From NCBI GenBank assembly GCA_937923585.1, contig CALDSM010000259.1:1-13146 (forward strand): a stretch of 13,146 bases of DNA. Direction: 5' to 3'. Of this stretch, positions 1 to 5,293 are shown one piece after another. Positions within the stretch are counted from its first letter, which is position 1. Each line of letters opens with the position of its first letter. The position numbers and the translations under genes are program-made. The notes under the pieces were generated by a model. The model made no database searches. It was not told where the DNA came from and saw only the letters and a list, made by a program, of their open reading frames with translations. Origin of the DNA: an uncultured bacterium (GTDB taxonomy: Bacteria; Hydrogenedentota; Hydrogenedentia; Hydrogenedentales; CAITNO01).

Positions 1-182
1 TGCGCATGCGCTTCAGCGACAACGGCTCCACCTGGACCAACTGGATGTACCCCACCGCGACAAAAGCCTACAAACTGCCGAAATCGGAACCGGGCTACCA
101 GACCGTGCGGGTGCAGTACCTGGACGGCGCGAACAACTACTCGCCCGTGTACAACGACTACATCAAACTGGTGTCGCCGTAG
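1..182 (+). CDS. Ig-like repeat protein, 3' end only
   Basis: This is the last 59 codons of a gene that begins left of the window. The first whole codon is at base 3 and the TAG stop is at 180-182. The residues (RMRFSDNGSTW, YQTVRVQYLDGANN, YNDYIKL) form the second half of a bacterial Ig-like domain, nearly identical to Ig repeat 2 of the protein encoded at 560-1975. The DNA aligns without gaps to 1047-1219, with about 10 differences in the first 170 bases. These are almost all at third codon positions and change one residue (Pro for Leu). Unlike the downstream paralog, the protein stops right after the Ig domain and has no FGE-like domain. It is probably exported and structural or adhesive, inferred from the paralog's signal peptide. 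Its full length and number of repeats cannot be seen. Confidence 0.85.
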   Translation, partial: RMRFSDNGSTWTNWMYPTATKAYKLPKSEPGYQTVRVQYLDGANNYSPVYNDYIKLVSP

Positions 183-191
183 GCGTTCGCG

Positions 192-410
192 GACGGCCGC
201 CCGCCGGGGGCCGTGCCACAACTGCCCCGAGGGCTTCGAGTTCAACGGCGCGTCAATGATGCACAGCCTGCTGACGGGGCACCGGGTGGCCAAGTTTTTA
301 GCCCACGTGATGCCACGGCATCAGCCACGAGTACGGCAAGGCCATCGCCGACCGGGAATGCACCCGGGATGAGCTGCGCTGCCCTTTCACTGTGCGCCCG
401 AGCGGGCCTA
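192..410 (+). pseudogene. Decayed fragment of a GH38 alpha-mannosidase gene
   Basis: This stretch is a broken copy of an internal part of the intact GH38 gene at 2343-5141. Bases 192-312 follow 2577-2699, with a net loss of about 2 bases near 202-222 that shifts the frame. The best block, 223-312 against 2610-2699, matches at about 69 of 90 positions and encodes CPEGFEFNG...LLTGHRVAK against CPEGFEVNG...LLMGHRVAK. About 88 bases are then missing. Bases 314-331 match 2790-2807 exactly (18 of 18). About 114 more bases are missing, and 332-410 resumes against 2922-3000. No start codon region, no downstream two thirds of the gene and no single open frame remain. It starts about 10 bases after the stop of the preceding Ig gene. 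The homology was read by eye but is clear. It is non-functional as an enzyme. Confidence 0.85.
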
Positions 411-465
411 ACCGGGTAGATTTGCCTAGGTGTTTGTCCATGCCTTTTCTTGGTGAAACCACCAA

Positions 466-494
466 TTTCCCTTCCCGCCTTCGCCCTATATACT
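466..494 (+). promoter_or_regulatory. Weak candidate promoter for the Ig/FGE-like gene
   Basis: An AT-rich TATACT hexamer at 489-494 matches a sigma70 -10 box at 5 of 6 positions. It lies 17 bases after a poor -35 candidate (TTTCCC, 466-471, about 3 of 6). It sits in the otherwise featureless 411-547 stretch, about 65 bases before the ATG at 560. Only the -10 is persuasive, and the organism's promoter consensus is unknown. Confidence 0.25.
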
Positions 495-547
495 CCTCAC
501 AGAAATTACATCTCAGCCGCTCGCACGAATGCGGCGCCAAACACAAC

Positions 548-551
548 GGAG
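548..551 (+). promoter_or_regulatory. Ribosome binding site fixing the start at 560
   Basis: GGAG lies 8 bases before the ATG at 560. This choice is supported by the signal peptide that begins exactly there. An in-frame earlier start at 392 would prepend 56 residues encoded by the pseudogene tail and the presumed promoter region, so it is rejected. Confidence 0.7.
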
Positions 552-559
552 TGTGTGCT

Positions 560-1975
560 ATGAAGAAGATATCATTGGGTCTTGGGCTCACGCTGGCGGC
601 GTTGCTGCTGGCGATTGCGGTGCTGCCGCAGCAGGCCGCGCGCGCGGTGACGGACACGACGCCCCCGACGGGCACGATTGTCATCAACGACAACAAATCC
701 TGCACAAACTCGCGCAATGTGACCATTGCGATGACCTGGGCCGACAATGCCGGCGGTTCGGGCGTGGCCCGCATGCGCTTCAGCAATGACGGATCGACCT
801 GGTCGGCCTATGAGAGCCTGACGCCCTCGCGGTCGTACCAGCTTCCGGCCGGGGACGGCTACAAGACAGTGCGGGTCCAGTTTATTGACCTGGCGAACAA
901 CCGCTCGGCGACGTACAGCGACTACATCCGGCTGGACACGGTGGCGCCGACGGGCAGCATCATCATCAACAAGGGCGATCTGACCACGACCAAGCAGTCG
1001 GTGACGCTCGGGCTGACCTATGCCGACGGCACGGGTTCGGGCGTGGTGCGCATGCGCTTCAGCGACAACGGCTCCACCTGGACCAACTGGATGTACCCCA
1101 CGGCCACAAAAGCCTACAAGCTGCCGAAATCGGAGTTGGGCTACCAGACAGTGCGGGTGCAGTACCTGGACGGCGCGAACAACTATTCGCCCGTGTACAA
1201 CGATTACATCAAGCTGGTGGCCCCCACGGCCGGCGCCGAGGAGACCATCATGCTTCCCGGCAATGTGCCGCTGGTGATGAAGTGGATACCGGCCGGCAGT
1301 TTTGCCATGGGCAGCCCGGACACGGATATGAACGCCATGAATTGGGAAAAGCCGCAGCACACGGTGACCTTGGCCGGTTTCTGGATGGGCAAATGCGAAT
1401 TGACGGTGGCCCAAATGAGGGCTTTGACCGGGACTGAGCCGTGCGTGGCCTGCGGCAACATCCTTGGCGACGAAAATGCGCCCGCCGTGTACATCAACTG
1501 GAATGATGCGCACGCCGTCCTGACGGCGCTGAATACCCACACTGGAAAGACCTTCCGGCTGCCCTCGGAGGCGCAGTTCCAATACGCCCTGCGCGCGGGA
1601 ACGACCACGCAATACTACTGGGGTGATGACGGAAGCGATGCAACGGCAAGCCAATACGCCTGGTATATGACCAACACAATCAACGCCGGTGAGGCGTACG
1701 CGCATTTGGTGGGACAGAAGAAGCCCAATGCGTGGGGCCTGTACGACATGGTCGGCAACGCCTTGGAATGGTATGAGGACGACTGGCATGACAGCTACAC
1801 GGGGGCACCGGTGGACGGCAGCGCCTGGGTGGATGCACCGCGGGCTGCCTACCGGGCGTTTCATGATTACGGGGTGTCCGACTATGCGGGCAGCCTCCGG
1901 TCTGCAAACCGCACCGCATACCCGCCCACTGCCAGCGACTGGTCCATTGGCATGCGTGTCGTGCGGATTCCGTAA
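560..1975 (+). CDS. Exported protein: two Ig-like repeats plus FGE/SUMF1-like domain
   Basis: This is a 471-residue protein. Residues 1-31 form a Sec-type signal peptide (MKKISLGLG, a Leu/Ala-rich core, then a likely cleavage near ARA). Residues 32-125 and 126-219 are two Ig-like repeats sharing the SGVxRMRFSxxGSTW and KTVRVQ/QTVRVQ motifs. Residues about 226-471 form a formylglycine-generating-enzyme/sulfatase-modifying-factor fold: WIPAGSFAMGS from W242, RLPSEAQFQYALRAG from R333, GLYDMVGNALEW at 393-404 and a terminal IGMRVVRIP. In true FGEs the active-site cysteines lie in the C-terminal RGGS-type segment. Here that region reads YRAFHDYGVSDYAGSLRSANR and has no Cys, so oxidase activity is unlikely. 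A binding or scaffold role, as in other C-type-lectin-fold relatives, is more plausible. A strong terminator follows, so the gene is probably monocistronic. Its substrate or partner is unknown. Confidence 0.88.
   Translation: MKKISLGLGLTLAALLLAIAVLPQQAARAVTDTTPPTGTIVINDNKSCTNSRNVTIAMTWADNAGGSGVARMRFSNDGSTWSAYESLTPSRSYQLPAGDGYKTVRVQFIDLANNRSATYSDYIRLDTVAPTGSIIINKGDLTTTKQSVTLGLTYADGTGSGVVRMRFSDNGSTWTNWMYPTATKAYKLPKSELGYQTVRVQYLDGANNYSPVYNDYIKLVAPTAGAEETIMLPGNVPLVMKWIPAGSFAMGSPDTDMNAMNWEKPQHTVTLAGFWMGKCELTVAQMRALTGTEPCVACGNILGDENAPAVYINWNDAHAVLTALNTHTGKTFRLPSEAQFQYALRAGTTTQYYWGDDGSDATASQYAWYMTNTINAGEAYAHLVGQKKPNAWGLYDMVGNALEWYEDDWHDSYTGAPVDGSAWVDAPRAAYRAFHDYGVSDYAGSLRSANRTAYPPTASDWSIGMRVVRIP
653..1219 (+). 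repeat. Tandem 282-bp Ig-domain coding repeats
   Basis: Two in-frame units of about 282-285 bases (653-934 and 935-1219) encode the two Ig-like domains. Both open with Asp-Thr, then PTG and a run of Ile/Val followed by Asn, and both end with DYIxL. A third, partial unit is the gene end at 1-179, which is far closer to the second unit (about 94% DNA identity over 1-170) than the two intragenic units are to each other. Confidence 0.8.
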
Positions 1976-2030
1976 CCGCCTGTTGCGGTTGTCCGCATGA
2001 CGGGCGCAACCGTTTAACCATCGCCTTTCA

Positions 2031-2057
2031 TTTCGCCCGCCCTTCCGGCGGGCGAAA
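2031..2057 (+). terminator. Strong hairpin, likely intrinsic terminator
   Basis: An 11-bp perfect stem (TTTCGCCCGCC at 2031-2041 with its complement at 2047-2057) encloses the 5-base loop CTTCC, 56 bases after the stop of the Ig/FGE-like gene. It is followed by CTCATTTTGG, a short and imperfect T run. It very likely ends the upstream transcript. Confidence 0.7.
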
Positions 2058-2276
2058 CTCATTTTGGCGCGGGAGGGGGATGGTTTAGGTGCTTGCGGCG
2101 TCTTTCCCGGGCGCGCTTCTGAAGGGGAGTGCCGGAGCATGGCCCCGGCGAGGAAAAGCGGCGGCATGGCCACCGCAGTCAAAAAGAGATTAAGAGGATG
2201 GTAAAGGTGTCGGATTCGGGCGCGGATGCTTGTGTCGGTGCGCTTTGCAGGCCTTTGCGGTGCAGATGCAGCCTGA

Positions 2277-2306
2277 TTGACTTGCCGCCGCTCCCATGAC
2301 AACAAT
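2277..2306 (+). promoter_or_regulatory. Candidate sigma70-type promoter for the GH38 gene
   Basis: TTGACT (2277-2282, 5 of 6) and AACAAT (2301-2306, 4 of 6) are separated by 18 bases. Transcription would start near 2313, leaving a leader of about 30 nt that contains the GGAG at 2330-2333. This placement argues against the upstream in-frame TTG at 2277 as a start codon. Confidence 0.4.
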
Positions 2307-2329
2307 ATGCGTCATTCAGTCAACCCCAC

Positions 2330-2333
2330 GGAG
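2330..2333 (+). promoter_or_regulatory. Ribosome binding site fixing the start at 2343
   Basis: GGAG lies 9 bases before the ATG at 2343. The protein then opens directly into the first GH38 strand (HVISNTHWD). In-frame alternatives at 2277 (TTG) and 2307 (ATG) have no comparable site and would add residues not typical of the family. Confidence 0.65.
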
Positions 2334-2342
2334 ATTTGCACC

Positions 2343-5141
2343 ATGGCTCCACGCCACGTGATTCACGTTATATCCAACACGCACTGGGATCGCGAATGGC
2401 TGTTCCCCTTCCAGGAGACGCGCATGATGCTCGTGGACTTTCTGGACGGGCTGCTGAACGTCTTTGAAACGCAGTCGGAATACCGGGCGTTTCTGCTGGA
2501 CTCGCAGACGGTTCCGCTCGAGGATTACCTGGAGGTGCGGCCGGAAAACCGTGCGCGCGTGGAGAAGGCGGTCGGCGACGGCCGCCTGCTGGTCGGCCCG
2601 TGGTACACCTGCCCGGAGGGCTTTGAGGTCAACGGGGAGTCGCTGGTGCGCAACCTGCTCATGGGCCACCGGGTGGCCAAATCCTTCGGCGGGGTGATGA
2701 AGGTCGGCCACACGCCGTTCTCCTACGGCCAGAACTCGCAAATGCCGCAGCTCTACGCCGGGTTCGGCATCGACACCATCCTGTTCTATCACGGCATCAG
2801 CCACGAGGAAACGCCCAACGAGTTCATCCTCGAAGGGGCCGACGGCACGCGCATCCTCGGCAGCCAGATGAGCAGCGGCGCCCGCTACAACTTTTACCAG
2901 CACGTTTATCGGGCGGCGCTGTATGGCAAGGCCCAGGCCGACCGCGAATATACCTGGGACGAGTTGGGGCTGCCGTTCCACCGGTGCTCGCCCGACCGTG
3001 CGCCCGGCCACCATTTTCAGCTTGACCCGAAGCGCGGGTTTGACCGGGAGAAGATTGCTGAGCGGGTAAAATGGCTGCGCGACAAGGAGGTCGAGTTCGC
3101 CACCACGCGCCATTTGGCATTCATGATGGGCCATGACAGCAGCCTGGCCGACCCGGTCGAGATGGAGATGTACAAGGAAACCGCCAAGGCACTCGTACCG
3201 GACAAAGTGTTCCACGATTCGTACCCTGAAATGCTCAAAGCCATCAAGGCGGAGGTCCAGTGGGACAAGCTCCAGGTGTTGCGGGGCGAGCAGCGCATTC
3301 CCAAGCCCATGCCCGTGACCATGCACCTGTACAGCGACGTGCTGTCGAGCCGAACGCGCATGAAGGCGCTGGCCTCGCGCGCCGAATACCTGCTCCAGCG
3401 GCGCACCGAGCCCTTTGCCGCCATGGCGGCCTGGGCCGGCGCGGAATATCCCCGCGCGTTTCTCGACCTGGCGTGGAAGACGCTGCTCCAGTGCCACGCG
3501 CACGACAGCATCTCGGGCAGCGGCGTGGACGCCATCGAGGAGGACATGATGCACCGGCTCCGGCAGGTCATCCACATCTGCGAGGGCCTCATCACCCGCT
3601 CCCTGGGCGATTTGCAGTTGCGCATCGGCACCACGAAGAAGACCAAGGCGGATGATGTGCTGCTGACCGTGTTCAATCCGTTGGCACGGTCCCGGTCCGA
3701 AGTGGTCACGGCTGTTCTGGATCTGCCCTACACCGGCCCGCGCGGCGAATTCACGCTGGTTAACCTGAACACCGGGAAGCCGGTCCCCGTGCAAGTGTCG
3801 GCGCGCAAGCCGCACTGGGCCATCGTCAACCATGCCTGGGACGCGCCCGCCATGATGAAAAGCGAGCGTTTCACCGTGCACCTGGACGCCGCCGACCTGC
3901 CCGCCCTGGGCTACACGACGTTCCGGGTGGACCGTTCCGGGATGTTCGACCGGGGCAGCCTGGTCACCGCCGCGAACACGATGGAGAACGAGCACCTGCG
4001 CGTGGCCGTCAAGACGGACGGCACTTTGAGCGTGACGCACAAGGCCAGCGGCGTGCAGTACGACGACCTGAATTACTTCCTCGACAACGGCGAGGCGGGC
4101 CACTCCTGGATGCACCACAACCCGGCGGTGGACCAGGTGATTGACAGCCGCGGCTTCCCGGTGCGCGTGGCGCTGGAAGAGGACGGCCCCCTGCTTGCCC
4201 GCTACCGGGTCGAGGTGGACATGGTCATTCCCGCGGGGTTGGACGAAAACGGGGGCGACCCGTGGCAGCGGCTCGACGGCATCGGCAGCAGCGCCTCGCG
4301 CTCGCGCGACACGCTGCCGTTGACGGTGACCTCGCACATCACGCTGCGCCGCGGCGCCAAAAGCGTCGAGGTGGCCGTGCGTTTTGACAATACCGCCCGG
4401 AACCACCGCCTGCGCGTCATGCTGCCCACCCGCCGTTCAGGCCGCACCTGCCATGCGGAGAGCGCCTTCGACGTGGTCGAGCGGGAAACGGCCTTCAGCA
4501 AGGGTAGCCCATGGCACGGCTGCAGGGGCGTCACCTTCCCGATGCAGCGCTTCGTGGACGTGAGCGACAAGAAGGGCGGGCTCGCCTTCATCGCCGAGGG
4601 TCTCCGCGAATACGAAGTCACCCAGGATGCCGACCGGGCCATCGCGGTCACTTTGATGCGCGCTTACGAAGTCAGCCTTACCACGGTAAGCTGCCGCTGG
4701 GACGCCCATCCGGAAATGGCGCTGTCGCAGTGCCCCGGCGCGCACGCGTTCACTTACCGCATATACCCCCACGCCGGCGACTATTCTGTCGGCGCGGTGA
4801 TTGAGGAGGCGGACGCTTTTGTCGCCCCCGTGGACCCGGCCCAGGCGGGGGTGCATGACGGAACGCTGCCCAATCGTCACGGCTTTGCCGAGGTTGCCCC
4901 GGGCGCACTCACGGTCACCGCTGTCAAGCCTGCCGAAGACAACGGCGGCTGGATACTGCGTCTGTCCAATCCCACGGTCAAGACGGTTAAGGGAACGGTC
5001 CGCTTTGCCCGGCGGCCTGCCTCCGCCGAACTGGTCACGCTGGAGGAGACTGCCGAAAAACCGCTCAGAGTCACCGGCAACAAATTGTCCGTCACCGTGG
5101 CGCCAAAGAAGATAGTCACGCTCCGGGTGCGGTTGCTCTAA
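2343..5141 (+). CDS. GH38 alpha-mannosidase family protein, nucleophile Asp apparently missing
   Basis: This is a 932-residue protein without a signal peptide, so probably cytoplasmic, and of usual length for bacterial GH38 enzymes. The N-terminal catalytic domain opens with HVISNTHWDREW. H14 and D16 match two of the family's zinc ligands. Residues about 300-395 form the helical middle domain (SSRTRMKALASRAEYLL), ending in CHAHDSISGSGVD, where H387 fits the third zinc His. The rest is the C-terminal beta-sandwich region. GH38 enzymes retain configuration and use an Asp nucleophile that also binds zinc, in bacteria usually within P-D-[ST]-F-G...MPQ. Here that stretch reads GHTPFSYGQNSQMPQ with F126 at the Asp position, and there is no Asp nearby. 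The substrate would be alpha-mannosides if the protein is active, which is doubtful. It is followed after 152 bases by the sensor-kinase gene, and a decayed paralog lies at 192-410. Confidence 0.88.
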   Translation: MAPRHVIHVISNTHWDREWLFPFQETRMMLVDFLDGLLNVFETQSEYRAFLLDSQTVPLEDYLEVRPENRARVEKAVGDGRLLVGPWYTCPEGFEVNGESLVRNLLMGHRVAKSFGGVMKVGHTPFSYGQNSQMPQLYAGFGIDTILFYHGISHEETPNEFILEGADGTRILGSQMSSGARYNFYQHVYRAALYGKAQADREYTWDELGLPFHRCSPDRAPGHHFQLDPKRGFDREKIAERVKWLRDKEVEFATTRHLAFMMGHDSSLADPVEMEMYKETAKALVPDKVFHDSYPEMLKAIKAEVQWDKLQVLRGEQRIPKPMPVTMHLYSDVLSSRTRMKALASRAEYLLQRRTEPFAAMAAWAGAEYPRAFLDLAWKTLLQCHAHDSISGSGVDAIEEDMMHRLRQVIHICEGLITRSLGDLQLRIGTTKKTKADDVLLTVFNPLARSRSEVVTAVLDLPYTGPRGEFTLVNLNTGKPVPVQVSARKPHWAIVNHAWDAPAMMKSERFTVHLDAADLPALGYTTFRVDRSGMFDRGSLVTAANTMENEHLRVAVKTDGTLSVTHKASGVQYDDLNYFLDNGEAGHSWMHHNPAVDQVIDSRGFPVRVALEEDGPLLARYRVEVDMVIPAGLDENGGDPWQRLDGIGSSASRSRDTLPLTVTSHITLRRGAKSVEVAVRFDNTARNHRLRVMLPTRRSGRTCHAESAFDVVERETAFSKGSPWHGCRGVTFPMQRFVDVSDKKGGLAFIAEGLREYEVTQDADRAIAVTLMRAYEVSLTTVSCRWDAHPEMALSQCPGAHAFTYRIYPHAGDYSVGAVIEEADAFVAPVDPAQAGVHDGTLPNRHGFAEVAPGALTVTAVKPAEDNGGWILRLSNPTVKTVKGTVRFARRPASAELVTLEETAEKPLRVTGNKLSVTVAPKKIVTLRVRLL

Positions 5142-5274
5142 TCGCCAAAGGGACCTGCAGAAAGGGAGAATCCCCTGTAACCGGTTCTTGGCCTTGTATC
5201 CGCGTTGCGATATTGGCATTATTACCCCCGGTCAAACTTCCGGTCCCAATCAACAGACGGCTGGTATAGCGTTT

Positions 5275-5282
5275 GAGGAAAG
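5275..5282 (+). promoter_or_regulatory. Ribosome binding site for the sensor gene
   Basis: GAGGAAAG ends 11 bases before ATG 5294 and 17 bases before the second ATG at 5300. It would overlap the coding sequence if the in-frame TTG at 5273 were used, so 5294 is the preferred start. I found no convincing -35/-10 pair in 5142-5274. Confidence 0.5.
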
Positions 5283-5293
5283 ACGCTACATCT

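Larger units (their letters stand above)
2058..2342 (+). other. Intergenic stretch before the GH38 gene
   Basis: From the stop at 1975 to the GH38 start at 2343 there are 367 bases without a supported gene. They hold the terminator hairpin (2031-2057), a GC-rich stretch with two near copies of GCATGGCC followed by C/A-CCGGC or C/A-CCGC (around 2138 and 2164), the candidate promoter at 2277-2306 and the ribosome binding site at 2330-2333. A long open frame on the minus strand crosses this stretch, but it also spans the whole FGE-like gene and reads as an artefact of high GC. Confidence 0.5.

Noticed and set aside
213..419. Short + strand open frame after the Ig gene
   Set aside because: It covers the GH38 relic in a shifted frame. 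The residues matching GH38 are in another frame, so this is not a small gene.
1982..2012. Inverted repeat GTTGCG/CGCAAC right after the Ig/FGE-like stop
   Set aside because: The stem is only 6 bp with a 17-base loop and competes with an alternative pairing (CGGTTG/CAACCG). The perfect 11-bp hairpin at 2031-2057 is a much better terminator.
572..2305. 577-codon open frame on the minus strand
   Set aside because: It lies across the whole Ig/FGE-like gene and the terminator hairpin. Its residues are Arg/His/Pro-rich without any domain, as expected from the complement of a GC-rich gene.
2316..4406. 696-codon open frame on the minus strand
   Set aside because: It is antisense to the well-supported GH38 gene. 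Its composition is His/Val/Arg-rich and low in recognisable motifs, so it is a shadow of codon bias.
5142..5274. Possible promoter for the sensor gene (TTGGCA near 5213, TATAGC near 5265)
   Set aside because: No -35/-10 pair has acceptable spacing and match, so I list only the ribosome binding site.
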